A DNA stretch of 36,414 nucleotides from an uncultured Clostridia bacterium (GCA_947177735.1 CAMWVP010000014.1:1-36414); one strand, 5' to 3'; counted from the stretch's first letter, positions 1 to 9,509 are shown. Numbers and translations are program-made. Notes: generated by a model from the sequence alone, not told the origin.

Positions 1-16
1 CGGCGGGGAAAACCGC
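1..16. repeat. Right half of a REP-like GC palindrome, cut by the window edge
   Basis: The first 16 bases are the right arm of the dispersed palindrome seen complete at 36377-36409. They are followed by the same tail, CATAAAATA then GCTTTA, in matching orientation. The left arm lies outside the window. It sits upstream of the gene at 88. Confidence 0.75.
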
Positions 17-87
17 ATAAAATAAGGCTTTAAATTTTATAAAAACGATTTAATCAATAAAAGGAATTTCGGGAAAGGAAGAACGGA

Positions 88-603
88 ATGGAAAATTCAT
101 ATTCTATCGAAGATCTGATCGAGATGCTGGAGGATATCATTCACGACGCGACAAGAGTGCCGTTCGGCAAGCGGAGCATGGTGGACGTCGACAAGATAAG
201 CGATATCGTGTCCGATATGCGTATGGCGCTGCCGATGGAGATACAGCAGGCGCAGACGGTCGTCTCCGACAAGAACAACATTATCTCCGAGGCGAAGCGC
301 GAGGCGGAGAGCATTATCCGCAAAGCCGAGCAGCGCCGCGCGGAGCTCATCGAGGAGAACGACGTTATGAAGGAGGCGCGACGCCGCGCTACGGAGATAA
401 TCAGCTCGGCGCAGAACCGTTGTACCGACCTGCGCACGTCCACGAACGATTTCGCGGACAAGATGCTGCTCAGGGTCGAGGAGCTGCTGTCGAACGATCT
501 CAATAATCTGAGACTGCTCAGGAGCAGCATAATCGGCGCGAACAACAATATACAGTCCTCCGCGCCCTCTATGAATCAACCGCTTGAGAAGCCGGGCGAG
601 TAA
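88..603 (+). CDS. Coiled-coil protein of unknown function (resembles ATP synthase subunit B/H-like or DivIVA-like proteins)
   Basis: A 171-aa soluble protein. Residues about 50-115 are rich in Glu, Arg, Lys and Ala with heptad spacing, so a long coiled coil is likely. The repeated AKREAE and RRRATEI pattern is typical of proteins loosely annotated as V-type ATPase subunit H-like. No enzymatic motif, signal peptide or membrane segment is visible. The tail is Ser/Asn/Pro-rich. The ATG follows GGGAAAGGAAG. It is preceded by a REP-like palindrome and tail, and a promoter precedes the next gene, so it may be the end of an operon that begins outside the window. Role unknown; a scaffold or division-related role is only a guess. 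Confidence 0.7.
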   Translation: MENSYSIEDLIEMLEDIIHDATRVPFGKRSMVDVDKISDIVSDMRMALPMEIQQAQTVVSDKNNIISEAKREAESIIRKAEQRRAELIEENDVMKEARRRATEIISSAQNRCTDLRTSTNDFADKMLLRVEELLSNDLNNLRLLRSSIIGANNNIQSSAPSMNQPLEKPGE

Positions 604-674
604 ATTTTGTCAAATTGCACAAAAATCTCGGGGAAAAATTTACTTTCATCGGGCAATGATTTCGCCGAGCATAC

Positions 675-703
675 TTGAAAATGAAGTGAAAATATGTTAT
701 AAT
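675..703 (+). promoter_or_regulatory. SigA-type promoter of the membrane protein gene
   Basis: TTGAAA at 675-680, a 17-nt spacer and TATAAT at 698-703. It lies 35 nt upstream of the ATG at 738. Confidence 0.75.
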
Positions 704-737
704 TTAGAAAAGCATTATATTTTCGGGAGGATCAATT

Positions 738-2225
738 ATGTCAACTGCCGTTAAGGATACGTCCCAAAAGGGCATATTCAGTAATAAGACGATAGCGCTC
801 GGCATCGGGATTTATTCGATAGTCGAGGCGGTGATCGCCTATTTTATCGTGTTCAATCCGTTGTATGTCAAGCCCGTGTTCCATAACACCGCGCTTGAGG
901 AGGCGGGCGTTCCCTACACCGTCAAGTTCTTCGGCAAGCTCTTCGCGAGCGAGGCGGAGAAGGCGTCGGGACAGGTCATCACAGCGTTTTCGACAACGGT
1001 TCTGAATATAGTGATGCTGTATATTATAATGACGGGTGTTCCGATACTCCTCGCGTTCTTCTATAACAAGGGGTACGCGTTCGCGAAGACTTACCTTACC
1101 GTCGTTTTCGCGGCTAAGGCTGTTATCGGAATGGTTCCGATGCTGGTTCCTTTCCCCTATCTGCGTAACTCTATCCGCATCTTCGGCATTGCCGAGGCAG
1201 TGGTTTATCTGTGCGCGTGCGGTCTGTTCGTTTATCTGAACTCGGTCGAGTACGCGGATGATATGCTGATGACCGAAGCGGAAATAGCTGCCATGAAGGC
1301 GCGCGCCAAGATAGGCGGTCTTATGCTCGTGCTGATGGCGGCGCTGGTCGTATGCGAGAAGTTCGCTATGGGCGGCTACGGCATCAACTGGTCGATCTAC
1401 CTCGGTTGGTCGGATCAGCAGATCACGCAGGGCTACGTGCTCATCCTCCTGTTCGCGGTAGCGGTTCTCGCGGCTATCCTGTACATCAGGGAAGCCGACT
1501 GGGCAATGTGCTTCTTCGGCGGCTTCGGCGGCGCTGCGGCGCTGGCAAATCTTGCCGCTGTAATCAATAAGATAATCTGGGTCAACACCACCTACAAGTC
1601 GCAGAAGGCTCTCATGGCGCAGGGCGACGAGGACGCGGCGGCTTGGGTAGGTCAGAACGGCATGGGCGCGAGCTGGTGGAGAAGATTTGTTTTCATCATC
1701 GTATGCTTTGTAATAGCGGGCGCTATGACGTTCTTTGCGGTAAAGAGCCTTAAGAAAAAGCTGCTCGCGAAGCCCGCCTCCGACGAGAAAAAGGCGGCGC
1801 TGATGGTTCTGATAGGCGTTGCGGGTCTTGTGCTGTGCTTTATCCTCACAATCGTGGCAATTACGATGTGGGACAAGAAGCAGTACAGCGAGTTCGTAAT
1901 GGGCGCAATGGACTATATGTACTTCATAGTTTACGGCGGTCTGACGCTGTTCCTCGCGCTTTCGACGTTCGCGGGATACGACTTCACAAAGTGGGGTATG
2001 CTCGCGATATACATCATCGTCGGCTCGGCGAATTTCAGCACCATATTCAAGGTTTTCAGCGCGAGAAAGAATATGGCTGCCGCAAATCCCGGCTATGTCG
2101 GCTATGACTACATCATCTCGGCGGCGCTGTATATCCTGTCGCTGGTATGCTGCCTAACGGTAATTGTGATGTTTGCGTTCAGAGACGTAAGCAACTATCT
2201 GTACAACAAGCGCAATTCCGATTAA
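738..2225 (+). CDS. Polytopic membrane protein of unknown function
   Basis: A 495-aa protein with about 11-12 hydrophobic segments, for example near residues 20-40, 85-110, 120-140, 150-170, 190-212, 230-250, 255-275, 315-335, 350-375, 390-410 and 420-440, and a last helix near 455-485. Short charged loops separate them, and one longer hydrophilic loop lies at about 290-312. I recognise no transporter signature, Walker motif or catalytic motif. The start is well supported by GGGAGG seven bases before the ATG and a good promoter further up. It appears monocistronic, since hairpins follow directly. It could be a transporter or a structural membrane protein; function not assigned. Confidence 0.75.
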   Translation: MSTAVKDTSQKGIFSNKTIALGIGIYSIVEAVIAYFIVFNPLYVKPVFHNTALEEAGVPYTVKFFGKLFASEAEKASGQVITAFSTTVLNIVMLYIIMTGVPILLAFFYNKGYAFAKTYLTVVFAAKAVIGMVPMLVPFPYLRNSIRIFGIAEAVVYLCACGLFVYLNSVEYADDMLMTEAEIAAMKARAKIGGLMLVLMAALVVCEKFAMGGYGINWSIYLGWSDQQITQGYVLILLFAVAVLAAILYIREADWAMCFFGGFGGAAALANLAAVINKIIWVNTTYKSQKALMAQGDEDAAAWVGQNGMGASWWRRFVFIIVCFVIAGAMTFFAVKSLKKKLLAKPASDEKKAALMVLIGVAGLVLCFILTIVAITMWDKKQYSEFVMGAMDYMYFIVYGGLTLFLALSTFAGYDFTKWGMLAIYIIVGSANFSTIFKVFSARKNMAAANPGYVGYDYIISAALYILSLVCCLTVIVMFAFRDVSNYLYNKRNSD

Positions 2226-2245
2226 CGGATCGAAACTTAACAAAT

Positions 2246-2273
2246 AAGGCGTTGTGTAAACTCACAGCGCCTT
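2246..2273 (+). terminator. Hairpin after the membrane protein gene
   Basis: An 11-bp stem (AAGGCGTTGTG with CACAGCGCCTT, one G-T pair) 21 nt after the stop codon. No T-run follows; the 106-bp repeat element begins one base later. A near-copy at 2417-2444 does have a T-run. Confidence 0.6.
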
Positions 2274-2274
2274 A

Positions 2275-2380
2275 CAGACTGTCGATAAACCCTCATCTAC
2301 TTCGTCAACGGCTTGTTCGGCAGCCATTAAGGCTAGCCGACAAGCCGTTTCCTCGTATCTGAGGGCTTCTCGACAGTCTG
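2275..2380. repeat. 106-bp nested-hairpin element, copy 1
   Basis: It begins CAGACTGTCGA and ends TCGACAGTCTG, with the inverted repeat continuing imperfectly for about 21 bp (CCCTCA with TGAGGG). Inside is a second hairpin: AACGGCTTG (2307-2315) pairs with CAAGCCGTT (2341-2349), then TCGGC with GCCGA, then AGCC with GGCT around loop ATTAA. A copy of exactly the same length lies at 12362-12467, with different but still complementary inner arms. No coding potential is apparent. The rest of the 2226-2597 gap holds flanking hairpins and the pgcA promoter. Confidence 0.85.
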
Positions 2381-2416
2381 AGAAATGCGAGTTAAATGAC
2401 TTTTTCTACAAACTGA

Positions 2417-2444
2417 AAGGCGTTGTGAAAACTTACAGCGCCTT
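2417..2444 (+). terminator. Second copy of the AAGGCG hairpin, with T-run
   Basis: AAGGCGTTGT pairs with ACAGCGCCTT and is followed by AATTGTTTTT. The sequence nearly duplicates the hairpin at 2246-2273, so the 106-bp element lies between two copies of one terminator-like hairpin. Confidence 0.65.
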
Positions 2445-2527
2445 AATTGTTTTTAAACATTAACTTTACGTTAAGTAAAAAATATCTGTTTATTTTGCTG
2501 TTTTTTTCTTAAAACCACACAAAACTA

Positions 2528-2556
2528 TTGAAATTTTTGAAAAATTATGCTATAAT
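2528..2556 (+). promoter_or_regulatory. SigA-type promoter of pgcA
   Basis: TTGAAA at 2528-2533, a 17-nt spacer and TATAAT at 2551-2556, 41 nt upstream of the start codon. Confidence 0.75.
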
Positions 2557-2597
2557 GTAATCGTTATTATAAATACTTTCTTAGGGAGGATAATACC

Positions 2598-4313
2598 ATG
2601 GCAGATATTCAGAATATGTATGAGCTTTGGCTGGACAAAGCGACCGCCGACCCCGATCTCAAGACCGAGCTTGAAAGCATTTCGGGCGACGCGGAGGGCA
2701 AGAACGACCGCTTCTACCGCGACCTCGAGTTCGGCACGGGCGGACTGCGCGGAGTTATCGGCGCGGGCACCAACCGTATGAACGTGTACACGGTCAAGAA
2801 AGCTACGCAGGGTCTCGCGGAGTATATTCTCGGAAACGGCGTTGAGAAGAGCGTCGCTATCGCTTACGACAGCCGCAACAAGTCCGATTACTTCGCTAAG
2901 AGCGCCGCTGAGGTGCTCGCCGCTAACGGCATCAAGGTGCATATATACAAGGAGCTCATGCCCACGCCCATGCTGTCCTGGGCAGTCCGCGCGCTGAAGT
3001 GCGGCGCGGGTATCGTTGTCACCGCGTCTCATAACCCCGCGAAGTACAACGGCTACAAGGTGTACGGCTCGGACGGCTGCCAGCTCACTCTTGAGGCGGC
3101 GGATATCGTTCTGTCCAAGATAAACAATATCGATATTTTCAGCGGCGTAAAGTCCGTTGATTTTGACAAGGCTGTGGCTGACGGCTCGGTAAGCTATATC
3201 GAGGATTCCGTTATCGACGCTTATATCGCCAAGGTTCGCGAGCAGAGCCTGCACAGCGACCTCGTTCCGACCAGCAATCTCAAGGTCGTATATACTCCCC
3301 TCAACGGTACGGGAAACAAGCCCGTCCGCCGCATACTGAAAGAGATCGGCGTTAAGGACGTTGTGGTAGTTCCCGAGCAGGAGAACCCCGACGGCAACTT
3401 CCCGACCTGTCCGTTCCCGAATCCCGAGATACGCGAGGCGCTGCAGTGCGGTCTTAACCTCTGCGAAAAGGAGAAGCCCGACCTGCTGCTCGCGACCGAC
3501 CCCGACTGCGACCGTGTAGGTATCGCGGTGCCCGACGGCGATCACTACGAGCTGTTCACGGGCAACGAGACGGGCGCGCTGCTGCTCGAGTACATATGCA
3601 AGGAGCGCATAGCTCTCGGCAAGATGCCCAAGAATCCCGTCGCGGTCAAGACCATCGTTACATCCGACATCACCAAGGCGATCTGCGCGAAGTACGGCGT
3701 GGAGCTGCGCGAGGTGCTGACCGGCTTTAAGTTCATCGGCGAGCAGATAGGACTGCTCGAAAAGGACGGCGAGGAGGAGCGCTACATCTTCGGCTTCGAG
3801 GAGAGCTACGGCTACCTCGCGGGCGGCTACGTGCGCGACAAGGACGCTGTCGTAGCGTCGATGCTCATCTGTGAGATGGCGGCGTACTACCGCACAAAGG
3901 GCGTGACCCTCATCGAGGCGCGCAAGAAGATGTACGACGAGTACGGCGTGTACTTCAACAAGCTCGACAACTTCACCTGCGAGGGCGCGTCGGGTATGGA
4001 GCGCATGAAGGAGATCATGGCGAACCTCCGCGCGAACGCTCCCAAGGCTATCGGCGGGCTGAACGTTCTCGCCGTGACCGACTACACCACCTCCGTAAAG
4101 ACTATGTCGGACGGCTCGACAAGCGCCGTAACGCTGCCGAAGTCGGACGTTATCACCTACAATCTCGAGGACGACGCGTCCGTCATCATCAGACCCTCCG
4201 GCACCGAGCCCAAGATCAAGGTTTACTATACCACAAAGGGTGCCGATAAGCCCGCTGCTGTGGCGCTCCAGGAAAAACTTTCGTCGGATTTCACAAAAAT
4301 TCTCGGCTTTTGA
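2598..4313 (+). CDS. pgcA: Phosphoglucomutase/phosphomannomutase family enzyme
   Basis: A 571-aa cytoplasmic alpha-D-phosphohexomutase that interconverts hexose 1- and 6-phosphates, feeding sugar-nucleotide and glycogen synthesis. All four family landmarks are visible: the phosphoserine loop TASHNPAKYNGYK (about residue 140), the metal-binding loop DPDCDRVG (about 300), the sugar-binding loop GFEESYGY (about 400) and the phosphate-binding RPSGTEPKIKVY near the C-terminus (about 534). Length matches Bacillus PgcA-type enzymes (about 565-580 aa). AGGAGG lies close upstream of the ATG and the gene has its own promoter. The substrate (glucose or mannose phosphate) cannot be settled from sequence alone, so the symbol is by family resemblance. 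Confidence 0.93.
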   Translation: MADIQNMYELWLDKATADPDLKTELESISGDAEGKNDRFYRDLEFGTGGLRGVIGAGTNRMNVYTVKKATQGLAEYILGNGVEKSVAIAYDSRNKSDYFAKSAAEVLAANGIKVHIYKELMPTPMLSWAVRALKCGAGIVVTASHNPAKYNGYKVYGSDGCQLTLEAADIVLSKINNIDIFSGVKSVDFDKAVADGSVSYIEDSVIDAYIAKVREQSLHSDLVPTSNLKVVYTPLNGTGNKPVRRILKEIGVKDVVVVPEQENPDGNFPTCPFPNPEIREALQCGLNLCEKEKPDLLLATDPDCDRVGIAVPDGDHYELFTGNETGALLLEYICKERIALGKMPKNPVAVKTIVTSDITKAICAKYGVELREVLTGFKFIGEQIGLLEKDGEEERYIFGFEESYGYLAGGYVRDKDAVVASMLICEMAAYYRTKGVTLIEARKKMYDEYGVYFNKLDNFTCEGASGMERMKEIMANLRANAPKAIGGLNVLAVTDYTTSVKTMSDGSTSAVTLPKSDVITYNLEDDASVIIRPSGTEPKIKVYYTTKGADKPAAVALQEKLSSDFTKILGF

Positions 4314-4357
4314 TTGAGAAATTTTACGTTAATTCATAAGAAAATTGTAAAAACCGC

Positions 4358-4386
4358 TTGATTTTTTTCGCGCGGTGTGGTATAAT
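4358..4386 (+). promoter_or_regulatory. Extended -10 promoter of rpmE
   Basis: TTGATT at 4358-4363, a 17-nt spacer and TATAAT at 4381-4386, preceded by TGG (extended -10). Confidence 0.75.
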
Positions 4387-4425
4387 CAATAAGTATTATG
4401 ATGAAAACGGATTGAGGTGACAATC

Positions 4426-4629
4426 ATGAAAGACGGTATTCATCCCGCATATGAGGCTACTACTATTAAGTGCGCCTGCGGAAACGTTATAGAGACGCGT
4501 TCCACGAAAAAGGACATCAAGGTAGAGATCTGTTCCAAGTGCCACCCGTTCTATACCGGTAAGCAGAAGCTGGTTGACAGCGGCGGACGTGTTGACAGAT
4601 TCAAGAAGCGCTACAATCTGGGCAAGTAA
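4426..4629 (+). CDS. rpmE: 50S ribosomal protein L31
   Basis: A 67-aa protein, the usual L31 length. It begins MKDGIHPAY and carries the CxC...CxxC set of cysteines (KCACGN and [10 protein letters not shown]), so it is the zinc-binding type of L31. It sits in the large ribosomal subunit at the intersubunit bridge. The ATG at 4426 fits the family N-terminus and lies 6 nt after GAGGTG; a GTG at 4417 would overlap that ribosome binding site. It has its own promoter and a strong terminator, so it is monocistronic. Confidence 0.95.
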   Translation: MKDGIHPAYEATTIKCACGNVIETRSTKKDIKVEICSKCHPFYTGKQKLVDSGGRVDRFKKRYNLGK

Positions 4630-4652
4630 TGCGCTTTTAGTTCTCAAAAACG

Positions 4653-4684
4653 AAACTCACGCATAAATCTTTGTGCGTGAGTTT
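4653..4684 (+). terminator. Rho-independent terminator of rpmE
   Basis: AAACTCACGCA (4653-4663) pairs perfectly with TGCGTGAGTTT (4674-4684), with the T-run continuing to 4686. Confidence 0.85.
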
Positions 4685-4773
4685 TTGTTGTCATTGGCGG
4701 CGAATTTTGTCGGAAAGGAAAACATTCTGAGCGCGGCTTTATGACGATCGTGAAAAGTTTACAGGAGAAAGCA

Positions 4774-5394
4774 TTGGAATACAAGACTATTGCCGAGCGC
4801 TGTGAAGCGCGGTTTATCGAAAAGAAATCGGAGTTTATCGGCTACCTCGCGCCCGTCTCCACCGAGGACGAGGCAGTAGCGTTCATCAACGAGATACGCA
4901 CCATGCACCGCAAGGCGACGCATAACTGTTACGCGTACATTCTCCGCGAGAACTCCGCGGCGCGGCATTCCGACGACGGCGAGCCCTCGGGAACGGCGGG
5001 CGTGCCGATATACGAGGTGCTCCGCAAGGAGGGGCTGACCGACGTCGTGTGCGTGGTGACGCGCTATTTCGGCGGAGTGCTGCTCGGCGCGGGCGGTCTC
5101 GTCAGGGCGTACACGCGCGGCGCCAAGGACGCGGTAGATACCGCGAGGATCAAGGTCATGGTGCTTGCCGAGCAGCTGGAGTTGTCGGTGGATTATTCGC
5201 TGTACGGGCGGCTGCCGCAGATATTCTCGGAGTTTGACGTGCGCGTTGAAAATGAGGATTTTGCCGATATGGTAAAAATTACCGTTTTTGTGCGCGAGGA
5301 GCTGTCCGACAAGCTGAAAGAAAAGCTGATAGATAGCTGCAACGGTAAAATTGTTGTGGAAAGTGTACAAAAAATATGGTTTGATTTTGCGTAA
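4774..5394 (+). CDS. yigZ: YigZ/IMPACT (UPF0029) family protein
   Basis: A 206-aa cytoplasmic protein. The N-terminal IMPACT domain (about residues 10-125) includes EKKSEFIGYL, RKATHNCYAYIL, DDGEPSGTAG and the glycine-rich VTRYFGGVLLGAGGLVRAY; a smaller alpha/beta domain follows. The biochemical role of bacterial members is unsettled; eukaryotic relatives act in translational control. I prefer the TTG at 4774, which gives MEYKTIAERC and has AGGAG six bases upstream. The in-frame ATG at 4741 lacks a ribosome binding site and adds 11 residues not typical of the family. No clear promoter is visible in the 4690-4770 gap. Confidence 0.9.
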   Translation: MEYKTIAERCEARFIEKKSEFIGYLAPVSTEDEAVAFINEIRTMHRKATHNCYAYILRENSAARHSDDGEPSGTAGVPIYEVLRKEGLTDVVCVVTRYFGGVLLGAGGLVRAYTRGAKDAVDTARIKVMVLAEQLELSVDYSLYGRLPQIFSEFDVRVENEDFADMVKITVFVREELSDKLKEKLIDSCNGKIVVESVQKIWFDFA

Positions 5395-5500
5395 AACGCT
5401 GAAATTTAAAATAAAAAAAGGTTTTACAAGGTCGAAAATTGTATATATTTACAGAGGGGCACCTATTATTGATGTTCCGATTAAACATTTCCAAAAAATT

Positions 5501-5531
5501 CGGTTTTCCCCGCCGTAGGCGGGGGAAACCG
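5501..5531. repeat. REP-like GC palindrome
   Basis: CGGTTTTCCCCGCC, loop GTA, then GGCGGGGGAAACCG (one G-T pair). A tail follows at 5539-5570 with CCTTGGAAA and ATTTAATTGG, also seen after the copy at 10849. An outer pair, ATTTCCAA (5487-5494) with TTGGAAAT (5544-5551), lengthens the stem. It occupies the space between yigZ and the HD hydrolase; I see nothing else firm in 5395-5640. Confidence 0.85.
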
Positions 5532-5643
5532 AAAAGATAAACCTTGGAAATACGGAAACATTTAATTGGCGTAGCAAAAAAAGCCTTGTTTGAGGCAAAA
5601 TCGGTTTTTAGAGCTGCCCGAAGGACAAAAGGAGTTGAGGACG

Positions 5644-6654
5644 ATGCTGCCGCGCGAGAGGATAATGGAGAACGAGCGCTTGACGCTGGGCGAGCACGCG
5701 TGCAAGTCCGCGGACAGCCGCGGGCGCGCCGTGTACGAGAAGCCCTGCGACTTCCGCACGGATTTTCAGCGCGACCGCGACCGCATTATCCACTGTAACT
5801 CCTTCCGCAGACTGAAGCATAAAACGCAGGTGTTCCTGATACCGCACAGCGATCACTACCGAACGCGTCTAACGCACACGCTCGAGGTGAGCCAGATCGC
5901 GCGCACGGTCGCTTGCGCGCTCGGACTGAACGAGGACTTGACGGAGGCAATCGCGCTCGGACACGATCTCGGGCATACCCCGTTCGGTCATGACGGAGAG
6001 CGCGTGCTGAACAGGCTGCTGCCGAACGGGTTCGCCCATAACGAGCAGAGCAGGCGCGTTGTCGAGGTCATCGAAAAGGACGGCAAGGGGCTGAACCTGA
6101 CGTTCGAGGTCATCGACGGCATTGTTGCGCACCGCGGCAGCTCCAGACCCGCGGCAACGCTTGAGGGTATGGTGGTGCGGTTCTGCGACAAGATAGCGTA
6201 TATCAACCACGATATCGAGGACGCGATACGCGGCGGCGTTATCGGACAGAACGACCTGCCCGAGTTCCCTGTGAAAACTCTCGGGGAGACGAAATCCGCG
6301 CGGATAACGAGTCTTGTGCGCTCGCTGGTCGAGAACAGCGGCGAGACCATAGCGTTCGACGAGACGACCAAAAAGGCGTTCGACGAGCTGCGCGGGTTTA
6401 TGTTCGAGCGCGTGTACAGAGCGGAGCCGACCGTTGCCGAAAAGGATAAGGCGGGGCATATCGTCGAGTATCTGTACGAGTATTTTTTCACGAACAAGGA
6501 CGAAATGCCGCGGCTCTACAAGGAGCTTGCGGAGCGCGACGGTCTTGAGGTCGCCGTCGGCGACTATATAAGCGGTATGACGGACGAATACGCGATAGAT
6601 TATTTCAGAAAGCTGTGTATCCCGAATGGCTGGAACAGGGGATACATTTCGTGA
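5644..6654 (+). CDS. dgt: dGTPase-like HD-domain triphosphohydrolase
   Basis: A 336-aa protein of the deoxyguanosinetriphosphate triphosphohydrolase-like family, which removes triphosphate from dNTPs. The family signature FQRDRDRIIHCNSFRRLKHKTQVF is clear in two overlapping parts, RDRDRIIH and FRRLKHKTQVF. The metal-binding HD residues are H78 (RLTHTLE) and H107-D108 (GHDLGHTPFGHDGE). A third motif is VVRFCDKIAYINHDIEDA. The ATG at 5644 is chosen because AAGGAG lies nine bases upstream and the product begins like Bacillus relatives; upstream in-frame TTG codons lack a site. Its stop is 24 nt before dnaG, matching a frequent clostridial dgt-dnaG-rpoD order. True substrate range is unknown. Confidence 0.9.
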   Translation: MLPRERIMENERLTLGEHACKSADSRGRAVYEKPCDFRTDFQRDRDRIIHCNSFRRLKHKTQVFLIPHSDHYRTRLTHTLEVSQIARTVACALGLNEDLTEAIALGHDLGHTPFGHDGERVLNRLLPNGFAHNEQSRRVVEVIEKDGKGLNLTFEVIDGIVAHRGSSRPAATLEGMVVRFCDKIAYINHDIEDAIRGGVIGQNDLPEFPVKTLGETKSARITSLVRSLVENSGETIAFDETTKKAFDELRGFMFERVYRAEPTVAEKDKAGHIVEYLYEYFFTNKDEMPRLYKELAERDGLEVAVGDYISGMTDEYAIDYFRKLCIPNGWNRGYIS

Positions 6655-6678
6655 GATTCCGGCGGAAATGAGGTAGAA

Positions 6679-8424
6679 TTGCGGTTATCCGAGGATTTTA
6701 TGCGTGAGCTGCATGACAGGAACGATATCGTTTCCGTGGCGCAGGGATATGTCGAGCTAAAGCGCTCGGGCAGCTCGTATATGTGCCGCTGCCCGTTTCA
6801 TTCGGAGAAGTCTCCGTCCTGCCATATCTCGCCCGATAAGGGATTGTTCCACTGCTTCGGCTGCGGAGCGGGCGGCGACGTTGTGACGTTCATACGTATG
6901 ATCGAGAACCTCGACTATATGGACGCGGTGAGATTTCTCGCGCAGCGCGCGGGTATGCCGATGCCCGAGGATAAGGACGACGGCTCGGCTAAGAAACGCC
7001 AAAGGCTGTACGAGATGAACCGCGACGCGGGAAAATATTTCCATAAGCAGCTCTTTTCGCCCGAGGGAGCGGCGGGGCTGGATTATCTGCGGCGGCGCGG
7101 ACTGTCCGACCACACGATAAAGCGCTTCGGGCTGGGGTATGCGGCGGACGATTATCATGCGCTGCATTATTACATGAAGTCGCTGGGCTATTCCGAGTAT
7201 GAGATGGCGGACGGCTCGCTGCTGGCGACGAATAACAATAAGCTCTACGACAAGTTCCGAAACCGCGTGATGTTCCCGATATTCGACACGCGCGGCAACG
7301 TCGCGGCTTTCGGCGGCAGGACGCTCTCGGAGGACAAGAATATCCCGAAGTACCTTAACAGCGCCGAGACCATGGTGTTCCACAAGAGCGATATGCTGTT
7401 CGCGCTGAACGTCTCGAAAAACTCCAAGGCGGATTACTTTATTCTCTGCGAGGGGTATATGGACGTTATCTCGCTGCATCAGGCTGGCTTCGACAGCGCC
7501 GTAGCGTCGCTCGGAACGTCGCTCACGGCTCAGCAGGCGAATATGATCTCGCGGCTGGGCAAGAAGGAGGTCATACTCTCCTATGACAGCGACGGCGCGG
7601 GACAAGCCGCAGCGTCGCGCGGAATCAACCTGCTGTCCGAGGCGGGGGTGAGGGCGCGCGTGCTGAGAATGGACGGCGCGAAGGATCCCGACGAGTTCAT
7701 AAAGCGGTTCGGCGCGGAGGCGTTCAGGCTGCTCATCGAGAAGTCTGGCAGCGCTATCGAGTACGAGATGGACAAGCTCTCCGCGGGGATAGACGTGAAC
7801 ACCGACGAGGGACGCGCCGCGTACCTTAAAAAGGCGGTCGTGTTCCTCGCGCAGATAAGCAACGAGATCGACCGCACGGTCTACATAAGCAAGGCGGCAA
7901 GGCTCGCGGAGATACCCGCCGACGCGGTAAAGAGCGCGGTTGATCGGGAGCGCGAGCGCAATAAGGGCAAAAACTTCCGCCGGCAGAAAAACGAGATGCT
8001 GCGGCAGGCGCCCGACAAGATAAATCCCGATTCGGCGCGTATGCCGAGGGAGGAGCGCGCAGAGCGCGGAATAATCTGTTATCTGTACCATAATCCGGGC
8101 GAGCTGTTAAAAATTTCCGGAAAGCTCGGGCGCGAGTTTATCACAGGATTCAACAGGCGCGTTTACGAATTTCTGGCAAGACGGCTGGCAGGCGGTCACG
8201 ACGCGGATATTTCTTCGTTCAATGAGGAATTTGACGCTATGGAAATGGGCAGAATAATTCAGATAGTCACCGACAACACATTCGCCAACGATAAGGAAGC
8301 GCTGGCGGATTTTATAGAAGTTATCAATAATTACGGAAAAGATATACCAACCGGGCAGCTCGGCGAGATGTCGGACGAGGAACTGCTCAGGCTGGAGCAG
8401 CAGCTAAAGGAGAAGAGAAAATAA
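6679..8424 (+). CDS. dnaG: DNA primase
   Basis: A 581-aa primase that makes RNA primers at the replication fork. The N-terminal CHC2 zinc finger is complete (C38, H41, C59, C62), followed by the catalytic core and the Toprim domain with [17 protein letters not shown] (acidic E) and [11 protein letters not shown] (DxD near residue 304). The C-terminal helicase-binding region is less conserved. The TTG start at 6679 has GAGG close upstream and gives a typical N-terminus; an ATG at 6700 would trim seven residues. The stop overlaps the next start as TAATG, so primase and sigma factor are translationally coupled, as in the classical macromolecular-synthesis operon. Confidence 0.96.
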   Translation: MRLSEDFMRELHDRNDIVSVAQGYVELKRSGSSYMCRCPFHSEKSPSCHISPDKGLFHCFGCGAGGDVVTFIRMIENLDYMDAVRFLAQRAGMPMPEDKDDGSAKKRQRLYEMNRDAGKYFHKQLFSPEGAAGLDYLRRRGLSDHTIKRFGLGYAADDYHALHYYMKSLGYSEYEMADGSLLATNNNKLYDKFRNRVMFPIFDTRGNVAAFGGRTLSEDKNIPKYLNSAETMVFHKSDMLFALNVSKNSKADYFILCEGYMDVISLHQAGFDSAVASLGTSLTAQQANMISRLGKKEVILSYDSDGAGQAAASRGINLLSEAGVRARVLRMDGAKDPDEFIKRFGAEAFRLLIEKSGSAIEYEMDKLSAGIDVNTDEGRAAYLKKAVVFLAQISNEIDRTVYISKAARLAEIPADAVKSAVDRERERNKGKNFRRQKNEMLRQAPDKINPDSARMPREERAERGIICYLYHNPGELLKISGKLGREFITGFNRRVYEFLARRLAGGHDADISSFNEEFDAMEMGRIIQIVTDNTFANDKEALADFIEVINNYGKDIPTGQLGEMSDEELLRLEQQLKEKRK

Positions 8425-9500
8425 TGAGTGAATCAAACGCTCTGGAGGAGTTGTTCAATCAGGGCAAGCAAAAGGGCAGCCTCACCGCAAAGGAGATCAC
8501 AGACGCGCTCGAGGAGCTGAACTTTGACGCCGACCAGATCAATCGCATTTTTGACAAGATCGTCAGTATGAATATCAAGATCGTGGATAATTTCGACGCC
8601 GATCTCGATATCGACAGCATTCTGGATTATTCCGACCGCGATTACTCGGATAATCCCGACGCGGATGTAATGCTGCCCGACGATTCCGTCAAGAGCTTCC
8701 TTAAGGATATCGGCAGGATACCGCTGCTGTCCACGGAGGAGGAGATCGAGCTCGCCTCACGTATGGAGGCGGGCGACGTGAACGCGAAAAAGCGCCTTAT
8801 CGAGGCAAATCTGCGCCTCGTGGTAAGCATCGCGAAGAAGTACGTCCGCCGCGGTATGCAGTTCCTCGACCTCATTCAGGAGGGCAATATGGGACTGATA
8901 AAGGCGGTCGAGAAGTTCGATTACACCAAGGGCTTCAAGTTCTCGACCTATGCAACATGGTGGATAAGGCAGTCCATAACCCGCGCTATCGCCGATCAGG
9001 CGAGGACTATTCGCATACCCGTGCATATGGTGGAAACGATAACCAAGGTCAAGAAGGCGCAGAGCCAGCTGCTGCACGAGAACGGCTGCGAGCCCTCCGA
9101 GGAAGAGATCGCGGTGTACCTCAATATGAGCGTCGATAAGGTGCGCGAGATAATCCGCATAGCGCAGGATCCCGTGTCGCTCGAGACACCCATCGGCGAG
9201 GAGGAGGACAGCCACCTCGGCGACTTTATCCCCGACGAGGACGCGCCCGCGCCCGCGGACGAGGCGTGCAATTCGATGCTCAAGCAGATGCTCGGAGAGG
9301 TGCTCGATACGCTCACCGAGCGTGAAAAACGCGTTATAATACTGCGCTTCGGTCTTATCGACGGCAGACAGCGCACACTTGAAGAGGTGGGACAGGAATT
9401 TCAGGTCACGCGCGAGAGAATACGCCAGATCGAGACAAAGGCTCTGCGAAAGCTCCGTCACCCTACCAGAAGCAGAAAGCTGAAGGATTTTTTGGAATGA
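8424..9500 (+). CDS. rpoD: Primary RNA polymerase sigma factor (SigA/RpoD), copy 1
   Basis: A 358-aa sigma-70. It shows region 1.2 ([21 protein letters not shown]), region 2 with [22 protein letters not shown] and the -10 reading stretch [16 protein letters not shown], region 3, and region 4.2 with [28 protein letters not shown] and the C-terminus [10 protein letters not shown]. The [12 protein letters not shown] stretch and the C-terminus are the canonical housekeeping forms. It overlaps dnaG by one base. A second factor of the same type lies 244 bp downstream, which is unusual. Region 1.1 is short, as in other Gram-positive SigA proteins. Confidence 0.95.
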   Translation: MSESNALEELFNQGKQKGSLTAKEITDALEELNFDADQINRIFDKIVSMNIKIVDNFDADLDIDSILDYSDRDYSDNPDADVMLPDDSVKSFLKDIGRIPLLSTEEEIELASRMEAGDVNAKKRLIEANLRLVVSIAKKYVRRGMQFLDLIQEGNMGLIKAVEKFDYTKGFKFSTYATWWIRQSITRAIADQARTIRIPVHMVETITKVKKAQSQLLHENGCEPSEEEIAVYLNMSVDKVREIIRIAQDPVSLETPIGEEEDSHLGDFIPDEDAPAPADEACNSMLKQMLGEVLDTLTEREKRVIILRFGLIDGRQRTLEEVGQEFQVTRERIRQIETKALRKLRHPTRSRKLKDFLE

Positions 9501-9509
9501 CCGTACATA

